Both the position numbers and the translations under genes were made by a program. 64,000 bases of DNA, taken from positions 24,939,901 through 25,003,900 of the forward strand of contig CM028326.1 in assembly GCA_016647705.1 (NCBI GenBank), read 5' to 3'. Shown here piece by piece: positions 10,600 through 22,635 of this stretch (positions within the stretch are counted from its first letter, which is position 1; every line of letters starts with the position of its first letter). Under the pieces are notes generated by a model that was not told the DNA's origin, searched no databases, and saw only the letters and a program-made list of their open reading frames with translations. Source of the DNA: Eucommia ulmoides (taxonomy: Eukaryota; Streptophyta; Magnoliopsida; Garryales; Eucommiaceae).

Positions 10600-11690
10600 C
10601 CTTAGAGTCTACCTAACAAGCTAAAATATGCATTTCCCTAGACTATTTTGTCTAGGCCAAACCCCAAGGATGTTTCATTTTTCAAGAAAAAAAAAGAAAA
10701 ATTAAAACTCTTGCCCCTAATTTTAACCCTAGACAAATCACCTAACAATTTACTAGTCTCACCAAAATAAATGGAAGTTTTTGCCAAACAGTCCAACTAA
10801 CAATAAGAAAGAGACCAAGAATAAAAAATACCAATTAAACAATCCTGTCCACCGACTATCAAGTAGGAATGATGCAGGAAATACTATGCATGATTAAACC
10901 CTAATAAAGATACCAAGAACCAAAAAAAAAACAAAAAAACTCACAATAATGGGAAGCGCGCCAAAAAAAGTGCAAAGGATCCGGGATCCGTTATTTTAAA
11001 ATTCTGACCAACAATGGGATGTGGAAACACAAGATAATCAATATACAATTAAAACCAAGAGAGAGTATGCCATGAAAGGGGCTGAAAAAAATACAAAAAA
11101 AAAAAAAGGCGTGAAAACTTTGGTTGACATGATTAGCATATTGCCAACAACTACGACCATTGAATATCTTGCCAAACTCATCCAAAGCATGTTTTAAACA
11201 TATATTAAGCTCAGAAAGGAAAAAAAAAAAAAAAAAAGGAAAAAGAAAAAAAAAAAGTAGAATCCAACAAAATAGGACGAAAAACGCCACTTCACTATAA
11301 GGCGTCATTGAACCTTGATTTTTTGCATTTCCAATCATTAATCAAGCGTAATATCGTCCTAACTAACAATGATAAGCAGATACATGTTGAAATGGAAGCT
11401 CCGTTGCAAGAAGAACGAAAAGAGAGAGAGAAATAAAAAACCCTAACCTTTGGAGGTTGACGAGCCAAAAATCACGGCAAACAAGGGTAGAATGCCTAGG
11501 AATCGTAACTAAGTTGCTCCTTAGGATTAATCTCGGAAGATCTCGAGCTCAAATCGCCGAAAAAAGGCCAAAAATTATAGGGACAATCGGTGGGAGGTCC
11601 TTCATTTAAGCTCTAATTGGTCAAAAGTCCTACATGCGGTAATTTTTTTTGATTTAGTCCTATCTATTTTAAAAAGACGGAAATCTTGCT
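10600..11690. other. No gene seen; A-rich tracts
   Basis: Contains several A-rich runs (10690, 10925, 11097, 11220-11257) that create poly-Phe open frames on the reverse strand; these are not genes. The stretch 11400-11580 is less AT-rich and could be the 5' leader of the broken mobile-domain unit downstream on the reverse strand, but nothing proves it. Confidence 0.4.
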
Positions 11691-11699
11691 CATGTGATA

Positions 11700-11944
11700 A
11701 CCACGCATCAGTTATATGTAACTATTTCGTGTGTAATATTACTGTATTAGTTACAGGTAACTATTTTTTTTTTTTTTTCCAGTTACATGTTCCAATAATA
11801 TGTAATTTTTTAGTTATATATATTTGATACGTAATTAAAAAATTTGATATTTTTTAGTTACATGTTTCAATAATAACTAACTTTTTAGTTACATGTGTCT
11901 GATATGTAACTAAAAAATTTGATATTCTTTTAGTTATCTCACAA

Positions 11945-11981
<37 letters not shown>

Positions 11982-12073
11982 TAATATGTAACTAATATTA
12001 TATAAGTACATGTAACTAAAAGTATCTAAATATGTGTGAAAAATAACAATTATGAAATTATGACTAACATATA
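11700..12073. repeat. Cluster of GTTACATGTAAC-like motifs and TA tract
   Basis: About ten variants of AGTTACATGT or ATGTAACTA occur in both orientations, with a long TA microsatellite near 11950-11980. The right half (about 11948-12073) is repeated directly at 13958-14085 on the other side of the MULE. Confidence 0.7.
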
Positions 12074-13957
12074 ATTTACACTTTACCCCCTGTGATTTGG
12101 CCTATTTGCACTTTACCCTCTTGTGGTTCAAACGTCGCCACTTACCCTGCTGTGGTTTGTGGACCTAAGTACAATGCTAACTCCGTTGACGAAAAACGTG
12201 GAATGTCGATTTTGCCCTTTTATAATTATTCACAATTATTTGGGTAGAAAGTGTAATTAACCTTAAATTACTTTCAGCTCTCTTCCATTGAGAGCTTAGA
12301 TCCGCCGCCTCCTCAACCTCTCTCTATCTCGCTCTCACTCGCTCTCCGATCTCGCGCCGACGCTCCTCTGAGCCATCGCGACGACGACGGCCCTCGCCAC
12401 CGATTTGGATTCGTCGTCGATTTCGTTGTCTTCTTCTTCGTTCTTCGAGGATCTTTGAGTAATTTTGATATCGATTTCGTCTTCGAAATTGAAATTAAAC
12501 AACACGTTCGATTTCAAAAACGAAATCGATTTTGATTTCGAAATTAAATTAGGGTTCGAAATTGAAATAGAGTTTCGATTTCTACTTCGATTTGGGTTTC
12601 AATTTCGATTTCGAAATCGAAATCGAAATAGGTTTCGAAATTGATTTCGATTTCGAATTCGAATTCGAAATCGAAATAGGGTTTGGTTTCTACTTCGAAC
12701 GTCATTTGTGTTTGGTTTGTGGGTTTCAATTTCGAATGCTCTGTATGTTCTATTCTTACTCTTCGACCACTTGTTTGAGGAATTGGAGCGTGGAAGCGCT
12801 GACTACCGCTGCTCTTGTACAGGCCATCCGGGAAGCACAAGAACCAAGGACCCTCCAGGTAAATTGTTTCTATTTTAACTAGTTTTTTCTTTGATTTGGT
12901 TCGTATTTTGTTTGAATTGAGTGTATTGGGCTGAATCATGACTCTTAAACCTAAATTTGAGGTTCTCATATTGTGGAATTTCACTCAACATTAAAAAAAA
13001 ATTCTATGAGAATTGATATTTTAGGAGTATGTATATAACTGAGAATTCAATGAATTTTTATTAAAGATGACTAATTATATAGCAATATATTGAGAATCAA
13101 GAACGACTTTAGATTTGATTGGTACTCATTTCAAGGATTGTTCTTGAATGTCTTCTTCTTCTTTTTTTTTTTTTCTTTTTTTTTTTTTCTGAATCTTGGC
13201 TGCTGCCGGGAGAGCATGCCTACAATTGGATCTGAAGCGCCTTAAGTTTCACATGTTCGAAGCCGTTGACGGAAGAGAACAGAGAGTTTGTGTTTTGTTT
13301 TGGTTGTTTTGAGTTGTTGTTAGCTTAGGTTCATTGTGTAGACAATGTCCATTTGCTTTTTGTTTTGTTGTTTAGCTTCATGTTGTGATTCCTCCTTTGG
13401 TTTTGGATTTTTCACATTTGTAATTCTAGGGGTCTTTAATTCCCCATTTTATGTCATTTTATTTTTCAAAAATAAAATAAAATTGAAGTATTTTAATGGG
13501 ATATGTAATCGGAGTCTTTTCATGCTCCACGTTAATTTATGAATTGTGAATTGATATTTTATTTTGGTTTTTATTGTAAAATGTTAAACGAATATCTACT
13601 ACAACTCTACTAGATGGAAAATAAAAATATTAATTATGGATGAAAAAAATATTAATTATGGATTAAAAAAAAGTGAGAAGAACTGGTTTTGTGCAAATAG
13701 TGAGTGAGAATAGGTGGAGTTATATAGAGAAATAGAGGGGTAAAATGGGAACAAGAGTAATGCATTTTGGAGGGAAAAAACACAAAAAAAAAAAGTCCAT
13801 TCTCAATGCAGGCGTGTACTGCCCAATTTTGTTTAATTTAACATAAACTGTTAGTTTTTGTACTTAGGTCCAAGACCACAGGGGAGTAAGTGGCGACGTT
13901 TGAACCACAGGGGACTAAAATGAAAATGGGTCAAACCACATGGAGTAAAGTATAATT
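12074..13957. mobile_element. Non-autonomous Mutator-like element (MULE)
   Basis: Terminal inverted repeats of about 95 bp: the left end reads CACTTTACCCCCTGTG through TTCAAACGTCGCCACTTACC to GGACCTAAGTAC. The right end (about 13858-13957) is its inverted, diverged copy, GTACTTAGGTCC through GGCGACGTTTGAACC to GGAGTAAAG. Flanking 9-mers TAACATATA (12065-12073) and AACCATATA (13958-13966) match at seven of nine, as expected for a MULE. No transposase is seen. The interior has a GC-rich exon-like leader (12290-12440), an ATCGAA-rich tract, a short open segment ending RNWSVEALTTAALVQAIREA before a GTAAAT donor-like site (about 12858), and a further exon-like patch near 13190-13290. It may therefore be a Pack-MULE with captured gene pieces, but the donor gene is not recognised. 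Confidence 0.78.
12475..12700. repeat. ATCGAA/TTCGAT self-complementary low-complexity tract
   Basis: Runs of ATCGAAATCGAAATCGAAAT and TTCGATTTCGATTTCGAATT alternate, so the tract pairs with itself over many registers. It yields long open frames on both strands made of F, E, I and D, which are artefacts of composition. Confidence 0.85.
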
Positions 13958-14085
13958 AACCATATATATATATATATAAATAATTGTAACATGTAACTAA
14001 TATTATATAAGTACATGTAACTAAAAATACCCAAATATATGTGAAAAATAACAATTATGAAATTATAACTAACATGTAACAGAAT
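13958..14085. repeat. Second copy of the MULE-flanking repeat
   Basis: TA tract followed by GTAACTAATATTATATAAGT, then ACATGTAACTAAAA and AACAATTATGAAATTAT, nearly identical to 11948-12073. The MULE sits between two direct copies of about 120 bp. Confidence 0.8.
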
Positions 14086-16071
14086 TCACTATATAAACCG
14101 AATGTACTCATAAAAGGTTCTTTACAATCCCTGCAATATTCTTACAATTCTTGCAATGCGTGATTAAAATACAAGTGAAATCTAGCTTAAAAGATTAAAT
14201 CAAAATTTAATAACACAAAAGAATTTTTCACCAATTAGACTTAATTTTTTTTTTTCACTGATTTTTCCAAAATTATAAAGAAATCCTTGCTCTCCCTCTC
14301 TCCTTCGTTTCACGAACAACAGGTAAACCGTATGGTATGCCCGGTTTTTAAAACGGACACCCTGCACACTCACCAGGCCGCAGGGGTCCAGATGGGAGCT
14401 TTCGCCCTAATTCGGTGAAGGGAAAACTTGAAGAAAAAAAAATCCCAAACCATTTCTAAACAAAATAATAAAAATGATGATGTCACATCAATACAAGGGG
14501 CCAAGTAAAAATGATTTCTTGTAATCCGTTTAAGGTGTGCAAATCAAATCACATTTCATAAAAAGAAGTGAAGAGGCCATGTCACTTCAAATTAAACCTC
14601 GTTCTTCATTATATGGCGGGAAGTAGATGATTTAAATGACGTTGCCACATTCTTCAATACGAGGTATAAAGTGGTTGATCTACATGATCTCTCCTCGTTC
14701 TTCATAGTAGGCGGGAAGTGATTTGGCCTAACCTACATGATTTTGTCCACGTAGTATGTGGAATATACATGTTTTCTTATTTTAAATGTTATGCAAATAG
14801 TTTTGACGTCTTCAAACCTCTCAGAAGGTTGATCGTCGAACTGCATTGACCTAATTCTTGACATAGCTAAGATAGAGTTCGGTCTAAATTTTTGACATAT
14901 TGATGGTCAACATTCTCCGGTCTACGCTGTGGCATATCTTCAGTAGAACTGGTTTGTCAAATCTCTTGAGAACATCTAATCCGAGCCTCTATTGGCAACA
15001 TCCAGTATTTACTTTCTTGTCTCTATAGTAAGTGGTGAGGGCTATGATCCTAGCATCTGATGGAAAGATTCAGTATTTACTTTTATCCTTTGCTCCCATA
15101 CTGGACGAGGACTTGTTTGAATTTCGTTTGACCTGATATTCGACATGTGTCAAGGTACGTAGCCAACCACCTAGATGGTTCGGTCGCAATTACTTCTAAA
15201 GATTTAATGATATTTTTCATCTTATGTTTAGATGATGAACACAAGTTGTTTTGCATTGAGGAAATCCGCAACGGACCTTTCCTCAAAATACACTTTTCAC
15301 TTTCCTCTCTATTTAGCAGTGGGTTTATTGGTGTTTCGGGGCCCAGATTGTTTTGGCAACGCCATTTTCATTTCCTTCATTTAAAAGGTTGACCTTGTAT
15401 GATCGAGGTTTGGTTCTTTTTATTTCTTTAATTTTTGCAGAATAAAATGATGTGTGTCTCTTATCTTTATCATTACGAGTAAACTTGTATGATAAAGAGA
15501 GGTAGCTGTAGTTTCGGGTTTAAAGTTTAAAAAATTCAGACAAGCATTAAACTAATGTTTAAAGGGATGATTTTTTTCTTTGGACTCTCATGTTCAAGTT
15601 TGCATAATGTTTTAGTAGAAAAATATAAAAAATTGACAATTCGCTTGAATTTCGACAAAAAATAAAAGTTTTGGGCCAAAGAGAAAATTCCAAAAAGATA
15701 ATTCTGGGCCAAATTGATTAAATTGAAAGTGTCGTTTCATGAAATATCACTTTTAAATAATTAATTCTAGTTTTCATCCTTTAATTTTATGTTGTTTCAC
15801 TTGTAACACATAATTTATATTTTGGCTCCAAAATGTGATTTTCTCCAGTTTCATCAAATTGACAACCAATTGCATTTTACTTTTTTAAATTGACCATTCC
15901 AATCATATATTGGACATTTTGATTGCATGATTTTAGTTTTATATGCATGATAAATACAAAATAAATAAATTATATTTGATTAAGAAAAAAACACCAAAAA
16001 TACTATGCATATACTATCCGAGAATAGGACGGAGCATAAGATGCTACCTTGGGAGTTATGATTGCAACATA
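14086..16071. other. No gene seen; local direct repeat
   Basis: No open frame here resembles a known protein. CCTCGTTCTTCAT followed by a GGCGGGAAGT block occurs twice (14597-14632 and 14695-14722), about 97 bp apart. A 15.1-15.4 kb stretch has overlapping open frames on both strands with no recognisable motif. The rest is AT-rich spacer. Confidence 0.4.
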
Positions 16072-16076
16072 GGGAG

Positions 16077-18446
16077 GGTTGGCTGAGTGAGCTACCCAAG
16101 AGGAGGGGTTTGAATTGGGTAGTAATAAAAATTATTAAATAAATAACACTTGAAAATTCAAATAATTAATTTTTATTCAAATTAATTATTATTTTTATAG
16201 TAGCGGATAAGTGTTATAGATTAGGTGCACACTGAAATAACAGAATATAAATAATGTAAAAAAGGCAGTATACCCAAATTTAGACTGGTTCACTAAGCTA
16301 CTCTTGGCTAATTCAGTATCTCAAGCTTCGCGGAGAGTCGCACCCATTAATCACTATGATCCCTTTAATCAAGTAGAAACCAAACCTTTACAAAATGATT
16401 CTTTTCGCAAGCTCATAATCAACCTTTATAATTTTCTTTTCTCAAGCTCAGAAATAATCTGTTCTTTTTCTCAGGCTCAAGAATAGCATTATCTTTTTCC
16501 CAGACTCAAGACTAACTAAATTCTTTTATACTTAGGCTAAGAATTAAATCTCAAAAAAACACTCCAAGTATCCTTTTACCCCGGTAAGGATTGAACCGTT
16601 ACAAATTCACTCAAAATAATTCTAATCAGGAAGAATTGTCCCTATCTCTTTTCACGGGAAAATAGTAACCTAATCTTTTTGTACTCTAGGCAAAGATCAA
16701 ACCTCAATCTCTTTACCGAAAGAGATTGAAACCAGTTACCCCTAATTAGATACTCCCAATAGTATCTAATCCGTATAGAACTCACCAAATACAAAATTGA
16801 TAAGTTTTTTTCTCACTAGGAGCTTCTACTACCCCAGAACTCAATTAATGTCTCGATATTAACGATAGAAATAAAGTGAGAATTACAAAATCTGATTTTT
16901 AATGAAAACGGGTAGCACACAATTTAACACGTAAAAAGATTTTCACAAGAAATCGTTTCAAATTTTTTTAATCAATTTAAAGTTCAGAAAAATAATTTCA
17001 AAGATCAATATTCCAAGTAGTAAACAATAATATCAAACAATAATTAATAGTAAAGACTTGGAACGATCTCACTAAGAATTCATCGAATGAATAAAGAATG
17101 AATAGGAATGAAACTCCAAATCGATAACAGCAATAATTCACAACAAATTTTCTCAAGAACAATTCTAAAACATAATTTCACAATACACTCAGTATGAATT
17201 TAGAATGATCACTCTCAGAAAGCTCAGGAACTGAATAACTCTTAAAATTTGATTAATTGGAGTCTCAATTAAGTGAAAAACGCAAATCTACTTACAAGGA
17301 TTTAAAACACACCCTCCAACGGCTAGTTTCCACTTGTCATGACACTTAATCGCTCTTATAGATCCTTTAAATCAATATGACTCAATTCTGGTTCAATTCA
17401 CTCAATTATATATTTTTAAAATATTCAATTTAATCCCTCAAATATTTTCTCAAACTCAATTAGATAGAATAGAAAGTATTATATGCACTAATTTGAGAAA
17501 TAATTAAATTGTATGAACTACATCAATAGGGATAACAAAGTATCAATGACATATCTTAAATATCATCGGATCCCTAAGATATCTCTCAAATCTTAACCAT
17601 AAAACGGTTAGTAACAACTACTATTTTGGAAAAATTCACGAAATCCTCTAAACCTGAAACCGAACCATTGGTTGATCGACCAATCAATACAGGTCGACCA
17701 ATCGATTCAGGTTGTAGCCCAAGCCAAAGGTTCTAGCCCGTCGATCGACCGCTACTCCTTGATCTGTTGACCGAACAATTCAAAGCGTTCCCTAGGCCAA
17801 AATCCAGTTACGGTAGGTCGACCGCTCTACTTTGGTCTGTCGACCTAAGGATTCAGAGAGTTTCACTTTTAGCCATAGGTCAACCTAGCTGTCAATCGAA
17901 CAATTCAGAGACTATTCCATTTCCTAACTCATTCTCATTGGTTGACCGAACCATATTAGTCGGTAGACTGATCCTGTTGGAACTCATCTTCCTTAATCAA
18001 TTTTTAACTCAATTCTTCAATGGTTTTGCTTTTAAATCGTTTTTTTCTCGGTTAATTTAATTGAGACTTTAAATCAATTTTAATTTCTAATCTTTCTTAA
18101 ATCAATATTTCTTTTTCAATTTCATAAGGGACCAAATATGTTTAACTAATAAGGATCCTATAAAAAACACACATAATCATAAAATCATTTTTGTGTCATG
18201 TGTAATTCTAATCGGGATACATTAAGAGTAAAAATTTAACCTGAGTCGTTTTTCTCTAGATTCTTCAAAATCTTGTGTCTCTTAATGCCTTTTTTTTTTG
18301 TCAGTGTCTTGTATCCATAGCCTTCTTCAACAATTTTTTCATGATTAAAACGTCAATGAAACTTTATCACTGAAACACTCAATAAACTCATTAGTTCAAC
18401 AAAAAATATCAACATTTAATTGTCCATCAAAATTTTAGAATCTACA
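16077..18446 (-). repeat. 3' LTR of pol-less Copia element
   Basis: 2370 bp, paired with 20284-22630 by colinear similarity (very roughly 90% by eye). It contains the TCGACC motif array at about 17640-17990 and the CCAACGGCTAGTTTCCA block at 17313. The 3' terminus in element orientation is at 16077. The U3 tip at 18446 reads TCTACA instead of GATCAACA. The polypurine tract follows at 18447-18460. Confidence 0.88.
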
Positions 18447-18530
18447 ATATCCCCATTTTTTATGATGACAATTAACTTTGATATTTTTGTTAAAATAATA
18501 TGTAACCACACTCCTCCTAAATCTGAAGAC

Positions 18531-18531
<1 letters not shown>

Positions 18532-18569
<38 letters not shown>
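18532..18569. repeat. Poly(T) tract, 38 nt
   Basis: Uninterrupted T run in the 3' non-coding interior of the pol-less Copia element, replacing the GGGTTTTATAACTC-type sequence found at the same place in the complete relative. Confidence 0.95.
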
Positions 18570-18572
<3 letters not shown>

Positions 18573-19144
18573 TCGATAAAGCACAATTATAAAGAATAAT
18601 TTTAAAAATACATATAATATTCAACAAAGCACAAAATCATCTGAATAATCAATAATTCATAAACTCTCCTTACATTGGTGTAATGCTTAGGCAAACAAAC
18701 GTAAACATGAACTAAACTCATTTAAAACAAAACTATGATATCCCCTTATGAGTATTCAACAAAATATCAATACATTCTCCCTCTTTGTCATCTCAAAAAG
18801 TGAGGAAGGGGAACCAAATATCATTCTATGGGAAACCAAAAACATTACATTAGGCATGCAATCTCCCCCTATATAAGTGTAAACGAGCAAATTCATGCAT
18901 ATGAGAATAATCTTAAGGCAATCATAACATTTTAACAATGTAGCATGATATCAATTAATATATTTCTTATAGATAAAATCTAGAAACATATAATCATTAA
19001 TGCACTAAGTCCGGAAACAGATTTCACTAATATTTCATAAAATTGTCAATCATAAATCTAATGCATGCATTTATCATGGTTATGGTCAATACTAAGAATT
19101 CAACATATATAATTTATTTATCATTTAAATAATCACAATATCAG

Positions 19145-20232
19145 AAAATAATACAAGAACTTGAGCATTTAGGTACCTCAACTCCAGTGGCCATCAAAGC
19201 AAGTATAGACGAGTCATTACTGCTCGATTTTTCTGAGCTACTCGACTCCGAGTCATCCTAGGTGACTTTTGTTGATTTCTTCGTACTCTTTTTCACTTTA
19301 TTCTTTTCCTTTATTTTCTTCTCTTTTTCCTTATCCTTCTTTGGTTCGGGACAATCAGTTTCAAAATGACAAGTCTTGTGACAGTTGTAGCATTCCACAT
19401 TGTTCATGTTGAACTTTCTTCTTCCACGGAATGTACGTCCGGTCATTCTTCTAAAATTCTTTGTCAGAAGCGCCACATCTTTTTCTTACTCACTGTCAAG
19501 ACTTACATAGTCACTGTCATAATTTTCTTCAGTTTTCTGAGTCTTTAGTGCTAAGGATTTCTTTTTGCTATTTCTGACGTCATCCTCATATCCTCAAATT
19601 TCCGTTTCATGCGTTATTAGGTTGCCGATGAGGTCATCAATTTCGTATTTGGCAAGATCCTTAGTTTCCTCGATTGCGGTCACCTTCAGCTCCCTTATTT
19701 TAGTTAAAGACCTAAAAATCTTTCAAACTTTGTCCTTTGTGGAGTATGGATTTCCGAGTTGGCTCAAGTAATTACTGATGTTGTTGAATTGAGTGTACAT
19801 CTCTAGGATCGATTCTGTTTCTCCCATTCTGAACAATTCAAATTGACAGATTAGGGTGTTAATTTTCGACTACTTCACTTGACTTGTCCTTTCATGGGTA
19901 ACCTGTAACTTGTCTCGTATTTCCTTCGCCGATTTACAACCTGAAACTGTCGAGTATTCATTAGCATCTAAAGAACAAAATAAGATATTAATAGTTTGAG
20001 ACTTTATAGAAAGTTTCCTCTTATCAGAAGCAGCTAGCTGCTCTTTCATCTTCTCGACTCCATATTCCATAGGAACAAACGGACAATCCTCAATTTCTAG
20101 CCACACATCATAATTCGTGACCTGAAGGAAAACAATCATTATGTCTTTCCAGAATACATAATTTTCACTTCCAAACAAAGGTGGTCGGTGCATAGACTGC
20201 TCCTCAGCTAGTGTACCTATTGCGTGCGCCAT
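19145..20232 (-). pseudogene. Copia gag remnant with zinc knuckle
   Basis: Starts at MAHAIGTLAEEQSMHRPPLF and continues FWKDIMIVFLQVTNYDVWLE, the usual Copia gag N-terminus (UBN2-like). After a frame break it reads FRRMTGRTFRGRRKFN, then the knuckle C-Y-N-C-H-K-T-C-H-F-E-T-D-C (CX2CX4HX4C), followed by a Lys/Glu-rich tail. The complete relative has the same order. Downstream similarity ends near 19145-19155, the probable deletion breakpoint. At the NYD.W site the relative has a stop, whereas this copy keeps Trp, so the two decayed independently. Confidence 0.85.
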
Positions 20233-20269
20233 GTGATCTTTGTTAGTTTAGTGTATTTGAGCTAAATCA

Positions 20270-20283
20270 GCTTTGATACCAAT
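20270..20283 (-). other. Primer binding site, initiator Met tRNA type
   Basis: Reverse-strand TTGGTATCAAAGC lies just inside the 5' LTR end, matching the 3' end of the initiator methionine tRNA (TGGTATCAGAGC consensus) with one change. Confidence 0.8.
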
Positions 20284-22630
20284 TGTTGGCTCAATGAGCT
20301 ACCCAAGAGAGAGTGTGAATTGGGTAGTAATAAAAATTATCAAATAAATAACACTTGACAATTCAAATAATTAATTTTAAACTAAATTAATTATTATCTT
20401 TATAGTAGCGGATAAGTGTTATAGACTAGGTGTACACCCAAAAAATAGAATATAAATAATGTAAAGAAAACAGTATACCAAACTTTATACTGGTTCACCA
20501 AGTTACTCTTGGCTAATCCAGTCCCCCGAGCTCCTCAAAGAGTTGCACCCACTAATCACGAAGATTCCTTTAATCAGGTAGGAACCAAACACTTACAAAA
20601 TGATTCTTTTCGCAAGCTCAGAATTAACCATTACAATTTCCTTTTCCCAGACTTGGGAATAACCTTTTCTTTTTCGCAGGCTCAAGAATAACCTTATATT
20701 TTTCCCAGGCTCAAGACTAACCTAATTCTTTTATACTTAGGCTAAGAATTAAACCTCATAAAAATACTCTAAGTATCCTTTTACTCGGTAAGGATTAAAC
20801 CATTACAAATTCACTCAAAATAATTTTAGTCGGGAAGAATTACCCCTATCTCTTTTCACAGGAAAAGAATAACCTAATCTTTTTTGTACTCCAGGCAAAG
20901 ATCAAACCTCAATTTCTTTACTGGAAGAGATTGAAACCAGCTACCCCTGAATAGATAATCCCAATCGTATCTAATCCGCAAACAACTCACCAATTACAAA
21001 ATTGATAAACTTTTTCCCACTCGGAGCTTCTACCACCCTAGACTAATTTGAACTCAATTAATGTCCCGATACTAGTGATAGAAATAAAGTAAGAACTACA
21101 AAATCTTATTTTTAATAAAAACGGGTAACACACAATTTAGCACGTCATAAGATTTTCACAAGAAATCGTTTCAATTTTTTTAATCAATTTAAAGTTCATA
21201 AAAACGATTTCAAAGATCAATATTCCAAGTAGTAAACAATAATATCAAACAATAATTAATAACAAAGACTTGGAACGATCTCACCAGGAATCCACCGAAT
21301 AAATAAAGAATGAATAGCAATGAAACTCCAAATCGATAAAATTAATAATCCACAACAAATTTTCTCAAGAACAATTCTCAAGAATAATCTTACAATACAC
21401 TCAGTATGAATTTAGAATGATCATTCTCAGAAAACTCAGGAACTGAATAGCTCTTGAAATTTGATTGATTGGAGTCTCAATTAAGTGAAAAACACAAGTC
21501 TACTTATAAGGATTTAAAACAAACCCTCCAACGGCTAGTTTCCACTTGTCATGACACTTAATCGCTGTTATAGATCTTTTATATCAATATGACTCAATCC
21601 TGGTTTAATTCATTCAATTATATCTTTTTAAAATATTCAATTTAGTCCTTCAAATATTTTCTCAAACTTAATTAAATAGAATAGAAAGTATTACATGCAC
21701 CAATTTAAGAAATAATTACATTATATGAACCATATCAATAGGTATAACAAAGTATCAATGACATATCTTAAATACCATCAAATCTTAACCATAAAATGAC
21801 AAGTAACGACTATTTTTTGGAAAAATCTAAGAAATCCTTTAAACCTGAAACCGAACCATCGATTGACTGACCAATCATCACAGGTCGACCGATCGATTCA
21901 GGTTGTAGCCCAAAGCAAAGGTTCTAGCCCGTCGGTCGACCGCTACTCCTTGGTCTGTCGACCGAACGATTTAGAGAGTTCTCCAGGACAAAATCCAACT
22001 ATGGTATGTTGACCGCTCCACTTTGGTATGTCGACCTAACGATTTAAAGAGTTTTACCTTTGGCCACAAGTCGACCTAGCTATCGACCTAACAACTCAGA
22101 AACTGAACCGTTTTCCAGCTCCTTCTCATAGGTTGATCGAACCAGGTTGGTCGGTTGACTGATCTTGCTGGAACTCCTCTTCCTTAATTAATTTTTAACT
22201 GAACTTTTCAATGTTTTTGCCCCTTTAACCGATTTCTTTTCTCAGTTAACTTAATTGACACTTTAAATCAATTTTAATTTTTAATCTTTCTTAAATTAAT
22301 ATTTCTTCTTCAATTTCATATAGGAGCAAATATGTTTAACTAATTAGAATCCTATAAAAAACACACATAATCATAAAATTATTTTTGTGTCGTGTGTGAT
22401 CCTAATCGGGATACATTAAGAGTAAAAATTAACCTGAGTTGTTTTTTCCTAGATTCTTCAAAATCTTTGATTTCTTAATGCTCTTCTTTTTCTCCGTCTC
22501 TTTTATCCATAACCTTCTTGAACAATTTCTTTATGATTAAAACGTCAATAGAACTTTATCACTGAATAAACTCATTAGTTCTACAAAAAATATCAACATT
22601 TAATTGTCTATCAAAATATGAGGATCAACA
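20284..22630 (-). repeat. 5' LTR of pol-less Copia element
   Basis: 2347 bp. It ends TGTTGGCTCAATG at 20284 (3' end of the LTR on the reverse strand) and GGATCAACA at 22630. The TCGACC array spans 21845-22165. The GGATTGAACCG block seen in sister LTRs is mutated here (GGATTAAACCA near 20791). Confidence 0.9.
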
Positions 22631-22635
22631 GGGAG

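Larger units (their letters stand above)
16077..22630 (-). mobile_element. SIRE-type Copia element with pol deleted
   Basis: Two LTRs of about 2.35 kb in the same orientation bracket an 1837-bp interior. The 5-bp flanks GGGAG are identical (16072-16076 and 22631-22635), proving one insertion. On the reverse strand the interior holds the primer site, most of gag, and then jumps directly to the 3' polypurine region. The complete relative at 23757 has a 5050-bp interior, so about 3.2 kb covering protease, integrase and RT is gone. The first base of the left LTR is G instead of T. It could move only with proteins from another element. Confidence 0.92.

Noticed and set aside
10991..11338. Poly-Phe reverse-strand frame
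   Set aside because: Encoded by A-rich runs; no protein-like composition.
12544..12984. Long open frames on both strands rich in F, E, I and D
   Set aside because: Produced by the ATCGAA/TTCGAT low-complexity tract; mirrored composition on both strands, no domain.
15083..15392. Overlapping frames on both strands near 15.1-15.4 kb
   Set aside because: No recognisable motif, and neither strand shows splice or promoter context; kept as unassigned spacer.
16304..16486. Similar short proteins at 16304-16486 and 20509-20691
   Set aside because: They are alike only because both lie at the same position of paired Copia LTRs; the sister LTRs at 24 and 31 kb do not keep the frame.
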